Shown here: piece after piece, positions 1-7,180 of the stretch
Numbering within the stretch: position 1 is the first letter of the stretch
Layout: each line of letters begins with the position of its first letter
Assembly: GCA_004356555.1 (NCBI GenBank)
Contig: SMWY01000064.1
Coordinates: 1-15,845 of the forward strand
Length of the DNA stretch: 15,845 nt
Source: Candidatus Dadabacteria bacterium
GTDB taxonomy: Bacteria > Desulfobacterota_D > UBA1144 > Nemesobacterales > UBA2774
Direction of reading: 5' to 3'
Translations under genes and position numbers: made by a program
The notes under the pieces: model-generated
Seen by the model: the letters and a program-made list of their open reading frames with translations, nothing else
Databases searched by the model: none
What the model was told of the DNA's origin: nothing

Positions 1-1682
1 ACCGACATCAGCATTTCTGTAATTGCGAGAGTAGCGCCGCTTATCACATCAGGATCGGTTACGACATTTATAAGCGCAGGAATTCCTGAGGAAAAAGCCC
101 TTTCCAGAGCACCATTAAGTTTTTTAGGATCACTCACAAGCTCCCCGTAGCCTCCTAGAACATTTAAAACTTCATGAAACGGAGTAAAGTCGAGATCAAC
201 ACCTACTTTGGGACATTTTTTACCGTACGTTATCTCAAGCTGATGCTTAGTCATTCCCCAAGCGCTATCATTGCAAACAACAGCTACAAATGGGATTTTA
301 TGCCTGATCGCTGTTTCAAATTCCATGAAATTCATACCCACCGCTCCATCTCCGGTGATCAAGGCCACCTGCTTTTCGGGTCGAGCTACTTTAGTACCTA
401 TTGCAAACGGGACTCCTACCCCCATACACCCGAGCGGTCCACCTTTTACATAATGTCCCGGGTTTTTTACATGGTAATGCCCATCAGTCCAGGCCTGCGT
501 ATCGCCGCCATCGATGACAATTATACCGTCCTCGCCAAGTACATCCTCAACCGCTTTAGAGACCCTGACAGGATGTATAGGCTTTTTATTGGAGCTTCTA
601 AGTTTTTCTCCTTTAACTCGCTCTTTATCTCGCCATGAATTCGCCTTTTTAAGCCACGAACCAAAATTCAACTCGATCGAATTTTCTTTTATATAGCGAG
701 ACGCTTTATTTAGAACTCCGCTCAAATCGCCAACGATTCCTAAGTCTGCCGGTCTGTTTCTTCCTATCTCTGCAGAATCTATATCAATCTGCACCACTTT
801 GGCCTTAGGGTTAAATGTTCGTCCAAATGCTATATATAGGCTCAACCTTATGCCAAGAAGGATGATTAGGTCTGCTTCTGATGTTACTTTCCTAAAAGCA
901 TTGGGAGCTGAAGCGCTTGCGGGACCAAAGCACAGCGGGTGATCGTCTGAAACAATCCCTCTTCCGAAATTGAGTGTAAAAAGAGGCATATTGGCTCCCT
1001 CAATAAACTTTAGAATTTCCTTATCAGCCCTTGAATACCAGGAGCCACTTCCCGCAATCGCTACAGGTTTCTTAGCCCGTTTAAGTAAATCCACAAACTC
1101 CTCTATAACTCCATCCCCCGGCTCAGATTTAGACGACGGGATCAATGTGTTGTAAAGGGACACTTCTTTTTCATCGCAATTGGGGTATAAGACCTCGTAA
1201 GACATACCCAGATATACCGGTCCGGGCTTACCGGAAACCGCTCTCTTATATGCATTGCTTATGTATTCCGGAATTCGAAGAGGATCAAAAACCGTACGAG
1301 CCCATTTAGTCACTGGCGTTGCCATAGCCTGCTGGTCTATCTCTTGAAGAGAGAGTTTGTCATTTTCTTCAACACCCGATCTTCCTGAAATTATGAGAAA
1401 AGGAGCATTTGACATATACGCACCTGCAATACCGGTAAGGGCATTTGTAAACCCTGGCCCAGCAGTCACAAGACATACTCCGGGCTTCCTTGTTACTCTC
1501 CCGTAAGCGTCTGCCGCCATTGCGGCGCCCTGCTCATGATGGGTGTCAATAATCCTAATCCCTAAATCCAGGCAGGCATTATAGATAGGGTTTATATGAC
1601 CTCCCCCAAGAGAAAAAATTTCTCTCACTCCAAGCTCATGAAGAGTTTTCGCTACAAGGTAGCCCCCTTGTACCTTAGCCAT
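1..1682 (-). CDS. Thiamine-diphosphate-dependent lyase, benzaldehyde-lyase-like (C-terminus off the window)
   Basis: Reading from the ATG at 1682 gives 560 unbroken codons with no stop before the left edge. The start is set by AGGAGG at 1690-1695, seven bases upstream. The product has the three-part fold of the acetolactate synthase/benzaldehyde lyase superfamily. The activating glutamate is E50 (context THHEQ). The diphosphate/metal motif runs from G444-D445-G446 to N471. From memory, the N-terminus aligns without gaps to Pseudomonas benzaldehyde lyase and keeps that enzyme's active-site residues H29 and Q113, with G28 in place of A28. It should therefore make or break 2-hydroxyketone (acyloin) C-C bonds with ThDP and Mg2+ in the cytoplasm. 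Family members are about 560 residues long, so little is missing. It is divergent from the nitrilase operon and may share its control region. Alternatives are 2-hydroxyacyl-CoA lyase or an acetolactate-synthase-like decarboxylase. The superfamily is certain; the substrate is not. Confidence 0.9.
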   Translation of the reverse strand, partial: MAKVQGGYLVAKTLHELGVREIFSLGGGHINPIYNACLDLGIRIIDTHHEQGAAMAADAYGRVTRKPGVCLVTAGPGFTNALTGIAGAYMSNAPFLIISGRSGVEENDKLSLQEIDQQAMATPVTKWARTVFDPLRIPEYISNAYKRAVSGKPGPVYLGMSYEVLYPNCDEKEVSLYNTLIPSSKSEPGDGVIEEFVDLLKRAKKPVAIAGSGSWYSRADKEILKFIEGANMPLFTLNFGRGIVSDDHPLCFGPASASAPNAFRKVTSEADLIILLGIRLSLYIAFGRTFNPKAKVVQIDIDSAEIGRNRPADLGIVGDLSGVLNKASRYIKENSIELNFGSWLKKANSWRDKERVKGEKLRSSNKKPIHPVRVSKAVEDVLGEDGIIVIDGGDTQAWTDGHYHVKNPGHYVKGGPLGCMGVGVPFAIGTKVARPEKQVALITGDGAVGMNFMEFETAIRHKIPFVAVVCNDSAWGMTKHQLEITYGKKCPKVGVDLDFTPFHEVLNVLGGYGELVSDPKKLNGALERAFSSGIPALINVVTDPDVISGATLAITEMLMS

Positions 1683-1858
1683 AAGATATCCTCCTATCTT
1701 TTGATGATCGATACCTATTACTTTTACACTTTTAAAATTCCAAATCAAATCTCTATTTCTCATAATCGAAAATTTCCAGCAAGAATCGAAAGTGTAATAT
1801 ATCGGTTTTAATTACATAATGTGTTAGAATAGAACTCTAAAATTAAGGAGGTATAAAC
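1683..1858. promoter_or_regulatory. Divergent control region between the lyase and nitrilase operons
   Basis: These 176 A/T-rich bases separate two divergent start codons and must hold both promoters. I find no convincing -35/-10 pair. TAGAAT at 1825-1830 is a possible -10 for the plus-strand operon, but without a good -35. The octamer AATCGAAA occurs at 1764-1771 and again at 1784-1791, 20 bases apart and in the same orientation, which would place two sites on one face of the helix. The plus-strand gene has AAGGAGG at 1845-1851, seven bases before its ATG. Confidence 0.5.
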
Positions 1859-2239
1859 ATGTCTGATCAAGAACAACCACAAGGTCAAGAACCGGGACAA
1901 ATGGGAAACCTTGCCAATTCAATACTCATGGCTTTTAATCTTGGTGTCCAATTTAATCAGCAGACTCAGGGCACAAAGAGCGTTACAGAAGTTACGGGCG
2001 AATTGGGACATACAATTTATACTAACATGACGCAGGTATATGGGGAGCAGATCCAGGAGGATTTACTCCGCACGAATACCGAATATTTTCTTCAAATAGC
2101 CTTGATGGGATACATCGTACCCTCGGTATGTGCATACGATGAAGAATTCAAAAATAGACTCCTTCAATTAATCGAGATGAGAGCACAAAAAACACAGGAC
2201 CAACAGCCAGATGGTGGAAGTAGGATTATTACTACATAG
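1859..2239 (+). CDS. Unrecognised 126-residue protein, first gene of the nitrilase operon
   Basis: I do not recognise this family. The start is well supported by AAGGAGG at 1845-1851 with a seven-base spacer. Both ends are hydrophilic and rich in Gln, Gly and Pro: the first 15 residues hold four Gln and four Glu/Asp, and the tail holds a QDQQPDGG stretch. Between them, roughly residues 17-115 look mostly helical, with a mildly hydrophobic part near residues 76-92 that includes the single Cys. I see no signal peptide, convincing membrane segment, metal-binding cluster or nucleotide motif. The gene ends nine bases before the nitrilase ATG, so the two are almost certainly co-transcribed and translationally close. 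It could be a partner, assembly or regulatory subunit of the nitrilase, or an independent small protein; the sequence does not decide. Reality of the gene is likely, function unknown. Confidence 0.8.
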   Translation: MSDQEQPQGQEPGQMGNLANSILMAFNLGVQFNQQTQGTKSVTEVTGELGHTIYTNMTQVYGEQIQEDLLRTNTEYFLQIALMGYIVPSVCAYDEEFKNRLLQLIEMRAQKTQDQQPDGGSRIITT

Positions 2240-2248
2240 GATAATTAT

Positions 2249-3388
2249 ATGAGCAAAAAAGTTCTTGGCGGTAGAGAAAAAGTAAAGGTAGCTGTAGTTC
2301 AAGCCTCTCCAGTATTTATGGATAAGGAGAGGACCATTGAAAAGGCTTGCAGTCTCATCAAGGACGCCGGCAGTAACGGAGCGGAGCTTGTAGCTTTTTC
2401 AGAAGCTTTTATCCCTGGTTATCCGGCTTACTACACAATGGGATACGAAACCCCTCCACAGGAATGGACCGATTTCATGATCGCTCTTCAGGATAATTCA
2501 CTACAAATACCAAGTGAAGATACTGCAATTCTGGGAGAGGCGGCAAAAGAAGCGGGAGCGTATGTTGTAATAGGATGCAACGAATTAGATGACAGGCCAG
2601 GAAGCCGGACAGTTTACAACTGCCTGCTTTTCATAGACAAAAACGGGGAAGTAATGGGAAGGCACAGAAAAATAATGCCCACTTATACGGAAAGAATTTA
2701 TTGGGGACAAGGAGACGCGAGCGACATAAAGGTATTTGATACAGATATAGGGCGAATAGGTGGTCTAATATGCTGGGAAAACCATATGACTCTCGTAAGA
2801 GCCGCTATGATTCATAGAGGGGAGGAGTTTCATATTGCCGTTTGGCCGGGTAACTGGAAAAGGGGGGAGCAAAAACTGCTTGAAGCGGATACGAGCCCGG
2901 GGGGAATTAACTGCAACATTCAAGCCTTGATAAAAGTGCACGCCTTTGAAGCAGGCGCTTTTGTCTTAAGCGGATGCGGTTATTTGGATTCAGACGATTT
3001 CCCTGAGAAATGGCATGGGATAAGAGACGGAGAGCATATTAACTATGATTGGGCCAGAGGCGGAAGCTCAATTGTTAACCCTGCTGGTAGATACCTTGCC
3101 GAACCAAATTTTGAAAAAGACGCAATATTATATGCCGAGTGTTATGCTAACCAGATAAAAGCGGTAAAAGCCGTATTTGACTCACTCGGACATTATTCTC
3201 GCTGGGATGTGGCTCAATTAGCTATTAGAAAAGAGGGCTGGGAACCTGAATTTGAATTAAATGATAATCTAAAACCACAAATTGATTTAGCCGACTCTGA
3301 ACTTAAAAGAATATCAGAACAATATGAAATTAGTTTGGAAAATCTAGAGTCTTTGATTAAAGACCTTACACAACCTGACAAGAATTAG
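2249..3388 (+). CDS. Nitrilase (nitrile aminohydrolase, carbon-nitrogen hydrolase superfamily)
   Basis: This 379-residue protein has the full Glu-Lys-Cys triad of the superfamily: E52 in FSEAFIPGYP, K141 in HRKIMPT and C175 in LICWENHM, plus the second glutamate E148. The CWEN context, the HRK-x-x-PT-x-x-E-R pattern and the length all fit true nitrilases (branch 1) rather than amidases or beta-ureidopropionases. It should hydrolyse a nitrile to the carboxylic acid and ammonia in the cytoplasm through a cysteine thioimidate. The C-terminal extension after about residue 310 is charged, as in spiral-forming nitrilases. The stop of the preceding gene overlaps a weak Shine-Dalgarno (TAGGA at 2237-2241) used for this ATG. 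The gene ends six bases from the convergent mutase gene. The substrate cannot be read from sequence; an arylaceto- or aliphatic nitrile, a cyanohydrin or cyanide are all possible. Confidence 0.93.
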   Translation: MSKKVLGGREKVKVAVVQASPVFMDKERTIEKACSLIKDAGSNGAELVAFSEAFIPGYPAYYTMGYETPPQEWTDFMIALQDNSLQIPSEDTAILGEAAKEAGAYVVIGCNELDDRPGSRTVYNCLLFIDKNGEVMGRHRKIMPTYTERIYWGQGDASDIKVFDTDIGRIGGLICWENHMTLVRAAMIHRGEEFHIAVWPGNWKRGEQKLLEADTSPGGINCNIQALIKVHAFEAGAFVLSGCGYLDSDDFPEKWHGIRDGEHINYDWARGGSSIVNPAGRYLAEPNFEKDAILYAECYANQIKAVKAVFDSLGHYSRWDVAQLAIRKEGWEPEFELNDNLKPQIDLADSELKRISEQYEISLENLESLIKDLTQPDKN

Positions 3389-3394
3389 TCCGCT

Positions 3395-4786
3395 TTATTG
3401 TTTTAAGACAGACAGTTCATTCATTACAGAATTTAATTCCCCTTCTATAATGGAGCGTATCTCATTAAGTTTTACATCATCCTGCGCTTCAAATCTAAGA
3501 ACAAGAGCCGGCTGTGTATTTGATGCCCTTATAAGGCCCCACCCATAGGGAAACTCAATCCTCACCCCGTCAATGTCTATGACCTGATGACTGGTGCTTA
3601 GCTCGGCCTTTACCTTATCTACAACCTGGAACTTAATCTCTTCAGGACAGTCGATCCTTATTTCGGGTGTAGACACGGACTCAGGAATCCCTTCAAGAAG
3701 CTCCGATACTTTTTTGCCCGTTCTGGAGATAATCTCGAGCAAACGGAGTCCTGCATACAGAGCGTCATCATAACCAAAAAACTTATCAGCAAAAAAGATG
3801 TGCCCACTCATCTCACCCGCCATAGCTACGTTTTCAACTTTCATTTTGTCTTTGATAAGCGAGTGCCCGGTCTTCCACATAATCGCTTCCCCTCCCGCTT
3901 CTTCAATTCCCCTAAAGAGCGTGGTCGAACACTTTACATCACCTATGAACTTGGCACCCTTTTCTCTTGATAAAATATCCCGTGCAAAAATAAGTACCAG
4001 CATATCTCCCCAGATAATCTCTCCATTTTCATCAATAACGCCAATCCTATCCCCATCCCCATCAAAACCTAAACCAACCTCAAGTTTTTCGCTCAAAACT
4101 GTTTCTATTAATTCAGCTAAATTTTCTTCCACTGTAGGATCCGGATGGTGGTTAGGAAAAGTCCCGTCTGGAATTTCGTAAAGCTCGGTCAGTTCACACC
4201 CGAATTCTCTAAACATCTCAGGTCCTATAATTCCGACCATTCCATTTCCGTAATCTGCGGCAACTCGCAATCCCGGCTTTATATCCAGATTATCTTTTAG
4301 AAATTTTATATAATCTCCCCTTATATCAGCGTCGTTCGTATTCCCTGAACCCAAAGCAAACTCACCTTTCTCGGCTAACTTCCTGATCACCTGTATCTGA
4401 TCCCCGAAAAGAGAGTCCTTTCCGGAAGATAGTTTGATCCCGTTATATTCCCCAGGGTTATGGCTTGCCGTAATCATTACTCCCCCGTCCACCTCAAGGT
4501 TATAGAGCGAGAAGTAAAGCATAGGGGTTGATACCATGCCGATGTCGAGAACATCAATCCCTGTCGAATTAATACCCCTTGTCATGGCTCCTGCAAGCTC
4601 AGGGGAGCTCAGCCTGCAATCTCTGCCGATTGAAAGACGGGAAGCTCCAAGATTTTTCATATAAGTGCCGTACGCCTTACCTATTATTTCAAAAACTTCC
4701 TCGTCTATATCGGCCCCTATTATGCCTCTGATATCATATTCTCTAAATATTCCGGGATTTATACTCACGATCGATCGAGCCTCCAT
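3395..4786 (-). CDS. Phosphomannomutase/phosphoglucomutase (alpha-D-phosphohexomutase)
   Basis: This cytoplasmic enzyme of about 463 residues interconverts hexose 6-phosphate and 1-phosphate, feeding GDP-mannose or UDP-glucose and hence cell-surface polysaccharide. All four family motifs are visible in order: the phosphoserine loop TASHNP near residue 108, the Mg2+ loop DGDGDR near 241-246, the sugar-binding GEMSG near 323-327 and the phosphate-binding RASNTQP near 419-425. The early FREYDIRG segment is also typical. Start choice: ATG at 4786 is used here. A GTG at 4768 would begin right at the usual family N-terminus (SINPGIFREYD) and has GGAGG at 4780-4784, though 11 bases away, so it is a serious rival. 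A TTG at 4810 is unlikely. The gene is divergent from trpE and convergent with the nitrilase. Sequence alone does not separate mannose from glucose specificity. Confidence 0.93.
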   Translation of the reverse strand: MEARSIVSINPGIFREYDIRGIIGADIDEEVFEIIGKAYGTYMKNLGASRLSIGRDCRLSSPELAGAMTRGINSTGIDVLDIGMVSTPMLYFSLYNLEVDGGVMITASHNPGEYNGIKLSSGKDSLFGDQIQVIRKLAEKGEFALGSGNTNDADIRGDYIKFLKDNLDIKPGLRVAADYGNGMVGIIGPEMFREFGCELTELYEIPDGTFPNHHPDPTVEENLAELIETVLSEKLEVGLGFDGDGDRIGVIDENGEIIWGDMLVLIFARDILSREKGAKFIGDVKCSTTLFRGIEEAGGEAIMWKTGHSLIKDKMKVENVAMAGEMSGHIFFADKFFGYDDALYAGLRLLEIISRTGKKVSELLEGIPESVSTPEIRIDCPEEIKFQVVDKVKAELSTSHQVIDIDGVRIEFPYGWGLIRASNTQPALVLRFEAQDDVKLNEIRSIIEGELNSVMNELSVLKQ

Positions 4787-4822
4787 CTTGATGTTCCGGG
4801 TTAGCAACAATTTTGCCCAATC

Positions 4823-4850
4823 ATAATACAGTATTGAGACAGCTTTTAAA
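4823..4850 (-). promoter_or_regulatory. Possible promoter of the phosphohexomutase gene
   Basis: Read on the minus strand, TTTAAA at 4845-4850 and TATTAT at 4823-4828 are 16 bases apart and match the sigma-70 boxes at four and five of six positions. They lie 37 or more bases upstream of the start. A small palindrome, AATACAGTATT, overlaps at 4825-4835. The call rests on consensus matching only. Confidence 0.35.
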
Positions 4851-4858
4851 GCATCGTC

Positions 4859-4886
4859 TTGACTTTAATTTTACCCCTTTTATCCT
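4859..4886 (+). promoter_or_regulatory. Possible trpE promoter giving a leaderless or near-leaderless transcript
   Basis: TTGACT at 4859-4864 and TATCCT at 4881-4886 are 16 bases apart, with five and four of six consensus matches. Transcription would start about seven bases after the -10, at or within two bases of the trpE ATG at 4895. No Shine-Dalgarno precedes that ATG, which fits. The TTG of this -35 box is in frame with trpE and can be mistaken for its start codon. No tryptophan leader peptide or attenuator fits in the 84-base gap. Confidence 0.4.
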
Positions 4887-4894
4887 TTCTCCTC

Positions 4895-6382
4895 ATGATT
4901 TCACCTTCGTTTACCGAATTTAAGAAGAAACTCAGAAAAGGAAATTTGATACCGGTATGGCAAGAAGTGCTGGCCGATTTCGACACCCCTGTATCGGCTT
5001 TTAAGAAAATTGAGTCTGGAAAATACTCATTTTTACTAGAGAGTGTAGAGGGGGGAGAGAAATGGGGAAGGTACAGTTTTCTGGGTTCGGAACCATCTGT
5101 TATTTTCAAATCAAAGAATGGAAATATTGAAATAACTGAGAAAGGTAAGACAAAAAAGAGCCAGGGCAACCCGATAGACGCACTCAGAGATCTTTTATCG
5201 AGATACAAACCTGTGACTACACCTGAACTGCCAAGGTTTCACGGAGGCGCTGTAGGCTACTTTAGCTATGACATCGTAAGGCATATTGAAGATTTACCTG
5301 AGATCGGAGTAGACGATCTTGGGCTCTGGGACTCTCTTTTTATGATTACGGATTTGGTGCTCGTATTCGACAATGTGAATCATAAAATAAAAATAATCTA
5401 TAACGCTTATGTCCCTGAGGTGAAAGAGGCACGGGAAGCCTATAATACAGCTGTAAATAAGATAGAAGACATCATCAAGAAACTAAGAAAACCCGTAAAG
5501 CTTTATAAGAACAATACGAACAAAAATATTAGAAAAAGCAAAGGGGCCCTTAAACTCAAATCGAACTTTAAACCCCAAGATTATAAAAAGGCCGTTAAAA
5601 ATACGAAAGAGTACATCAAAGCGGGTGACATAATTCAGGCTGTAATTGCGCAAAGGTGGAAAACAAAGCTCGATGTCGACCCCTTTGACTTATATAGATC
5701 ACTTAGGGTATTGAACCCCTCGCCCTATATGTTCTATTTGAATACGGAAACCGAGACACTAGTAGGCTCCTCCCCTGAAGTAATGGTAAGGGTTGAAGAG
5801 GGAGAAGTAGTGAGTCGCCCGATTGCAGGTACTAGACCCAGGGGGAAGACGGAAAAAGAAGATTTGAAGCTTGAAAAAGAGCTCCTGGCCGACCCTAAAG
5901 AAAGGGCTGAGCACATAATGCTAGTGGACCTTGCCAGAAACGATTTGGGACGCATTTCAGACACAGGGACCGTAAAGGTTGACGAGCTTATGATAATAGA
6001 GCGGTATTCACACGTAATGCACATAGTCTCAAACGTAATCGCAAACCTGAGCAGGAAAAAGGACGCTTTTGACGTTTTTAAAGCAACATTTCCGGCCGGC
6101 ACACTTTCGGGCGCGCCGAAAGTAAGAGCAATGGAAATAATTGAAGAAATGGAACCCAACAGACGTGGAGCATACGGCGGGGCTGTAGGCTACTTTAGCT
6201 TTTCAGGTAATATGGACACTTGCATTACTATAAGAACATTTGTTATAAAGGACAATGAAATATATATTCAGGCTGGAGCAGGGATTGTTGCCGACTCAAA
6301 TCCTGAAAAAGAATATCAGGAGTCTGTAAACAAGGTAAAAGCTCTTGTTAAGGCAATTGAAGTAGCCAAGTCAGGATTATAA
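4895..6382 (+). CDS. trpE: Anthranilate synthase component I
   Basis: TrpE converts chorismate and ammonia to anthranilate, the first committed step of tryptophan synthesis, using ammonia passed from TrpG. The 495-residue product shows the tryptophan feedback-site elements LLES (47-50) and NPSPYM (274-279), which mark TrpE rather than the aminodeoxychorismate synthase PabB. It also shows the catalytic-domain signatures HIMLVDLARNDLG, GAPKVRAMEII (from G406) and QAGAGIVADS. The ATG at 4895 is chosen because it gives the normal family N-terminus (MISPSFTEF...GNLIPV). The in-frame TTG at 4859 would add 12 hydrophobic residues foreign to the family. There is no Shine-Dalgarno before the ATG. trpG follows after a single base, so the subunits are coupled. 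The other trp genes are not in the window. Confidence 0.96.
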   Translation: MISPSFTEFKKKLRKGNLIPVWQEVLADFDTPVSAFKKIESGKYSFLLESVEGGEKWGRYSFLGSEPSVIFKSKNGNIEITEKGKTKKSQGNPIDALRDLLSRYKPVTTPELPRFHGGAVGYFSYDIVRHIEDLPEIGVDDLGLWDSLFMITDLVLVFDNVNHKIKIIYNAYVPEVKEAREAYNTAVNKIEDIIKKLRKPVKLYKNNTNKNIRKSKGALKLKSNFKPQDYKKAVKNTKEYIKAGDIIQAVIAQRWKTKLDVDPFDLYRSLRVLNPSPYMFYLNTETETLVGSSPEVMVRVEEGEVVSRPIAGTRPRGKTEKEDLKLEKELLADPKERAEHIMLVDLARNDLGRISDTGTVKVDELMIIERYSHVMHIVSNVIANLSRKKDAFDVFKATFPAGTLSGAPKVRAMEIIEEMEPNRRGAYGGAVGYFSFSGNMDTCITIRTFVIKDNEIYIQAGAGIVADSNPEKEYQESVNKVKALVKAIEVAKSGL

Positions 6383-6383
6383 A

Positions 6384-6968
6384 ATGATATTAATGATAGA
6401 TAACTACGACTCTTTTACTTATAACCTGGTTCACTATTTAGCTGAACTGGGCGAAGAGGTCGTAGTACACAGAAACGACAAATTAGAACTTGAGGATATT
6501 GGAAAACTTAACCCGGACATGTTGGTTGTATCCCCCGGTCCATGTACTCCCAAAGAGGCGGGAATCTCGGTAGAGGCAATAAAGGAATTTGCGGGGCGTA
6601 TGCCGATACTCGGAGTTTGCCTTGGTCATCAATCAGTAGCATACGCTTATGGCGGAAAAATAGTGAGAGCTGACAGACTTCTTCACGGCAAGACCTCTGA
6701 AATCTACCATGACGGAAAGGGGATATACAAAGACATACCCGACCCCTTTGAAGCTACCAGGTATCATTCACTCATTGTAAATAAAGAATCGCTACCCGAA
6801 ATATTTGAGATCACAGCCTGGACTGATGAGGGAGAAATAATGGGGATACGGCACAAAGAACACATGATAGAGGGGGTACAGTTTCACCCCGAATCCATTC
6901 TTACTAAACACGGGAAAGATCTGCTCAAAAATTTTATTTCTATTGCCAAGAAGAAAAGCAGGAAATAA
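6384..6968 (+). CDS. trpG: Anthranilate synthase component II, glutamine amidotransferase
   Basis: This 194-residue class I glutamine amidotransferase releases ammonia from glutamine for TrpE. It begins with the family hallmark DNYDSFTYNLV, has the oxyanion segment SPGPCTP, the nucleophile C79 in GVCLGHQ, and the His-Glu pair H168/E170 in FHPES. Length and motif spacing are normal. The ATG begins one base after the trpE stop (TAAAATG), so it is presumably translated by coupling. In lineages without a separate pabA, this subunit also serves aminodeoxychorismate synthase in folate synthesis; that cannot be judged from one window. No hairpin terminator follows: a promoter for the next gene begins 23 bases after the stop. 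Confidence 0.95.
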   Translation: MILMIDNYDSFTYNLVHYLAELGEEVVVHRNDKLELEDIGKLNPDMLVVSPGPCTPKEAGISVEAIKEFAGRMPILGVCLGHQSVAYAYGGKIVRADRLLHGKTSEIYHDGKGIYKDIPDPFEATRYHSLIVNKESLPEIFEITAWTDEGEIMGIRHKEHMIEGVQFHPESILTKHGKDLLKNFISIAKKKSRK

Positions 6969-6990
6969 GTATTTTTGTCGTTCTATATTG

Positions 6991-7020
6991 TTGACAAAAT
7001 AACACCAAACCTTTTATATT
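6991..7020 (+). promoter_or_regulatory. Promoter P1 of the first acyl-CoA ligase gene
   Basis: A perfect -35, TTGACA at 6991-6996, is followed 18 bases later by TATATT at 7015-7020 (five of six). The second ligase gene has the same -35, spacing and -10, which supports both calls. P1 would give a leader of about 150 bases. Confidence 0.6.
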
Positions 7021-7053
7021 CCTATTGCACTCACGGAGATCAGCCAGAGTATC

Positions 7054-7081
7054 TTGACAAAAAATATGGGTTATTTAATCT
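7054..7081 (+). promoter_or_regulatory. Possible promoter P2 of the first acyl-CoA ligase gene
   Basis: A second perfect TTGACA lies at 7054-7059. The best -10 at 16 bases is TAATCT at 7076-7081, a poor match (three of six), so activity may be low or activator-dependent. The predicted start falls inside the palindrome at 7083-7102. A perfect TATAAT at 7130-7135 lacks a properly spaced -35. Confidence 0.4.
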
Positions 7082-7082
7082 A

Positions 7083-7102
7083 AACCGAGCAAACGCTCGG
7101 TT
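7083..7102. promoter_or_regulatory. 20-bp inverted repeat, likely operator
   Basis: AACCGAGC at 7083-7090 is repeated in inverse at 7095-7102 (GCTCGGTT) around the four bases AAAC, with no mismatch. It is the only G/C-rich block in an A/T-rich leader and lies just after the -10 of P2. Symmetry, length and position suit a dimeric repressor of the TetR type, which often controls fatty-acid and acyl-CoA genes; no regulator gene is in the window. A terminator is unlikely because no T-run follows (TGCAGCC). The second ligase gene has no copy. Confidence 0.55.
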
Positions 7103-7180
7103 GCAGCCATCAAACCTGAATCTTTAATTTATAATAAAATATAAGTGTGAGAGACAGGATGGGAAAAAAGGAGTGATATT

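Noticed and set aside
174..696. Overlapping plus-strand open frames within the first kilobase
   Set aside because: The minus strand here encodes a continuous ThDP enzyme with conserved residues. These frames are its antisense shadows.
1859..3388. Assignment of the nitrilase operon to the Nit1C cyanide-assimilation cluster
   Set aside because: That cluster has a radical SAM protein, an acetyltransferase and an AIR-synthase-like protein next to the nitrilase. Here the nitrilase is followed at once by a convergent mutase gene.
3798..4181. Open frame of 127 codons on the plus strand inside the mutase gene
   Set aside because: It is antisense to a gene with four intact catalytic motifs, lacks a ribosome binding site, and its Ser/Pro-rich product resembles nothing. 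The same holds for frames at 5734-6159 (minus) in trpE, 4846-5208 (minus) over the trpE start, 8504-8938 (minus) in the first ligase, and 9076-9417 and 9607-9873 (plus) in the antiporter.
4811..4894. Search for a tryptophan leader peptide, attenuator or T-box before trpE
   Set aside because: The gap is 84 bases, has no run of Trp codons and no pair of competing hairpins.
7130..7135. Perfect TATAAT before the first ligase gene
   Set aside because: The nearest -35-like box, TTGCAG at 7101-7106, is 23 bases away, which is too far for a normal sigma-70 promoter. The region is A/T-rich enough for chance.
7159..7176. Five-codon upstream reading frame (Met-Gly-Lys-Lys-Glu) just before the first ligase gene
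   Set aside because: It merely contains the Shine-Dalgarno of the ligase gene and has only a weak site of its own; a frame this short is easily due to chance.
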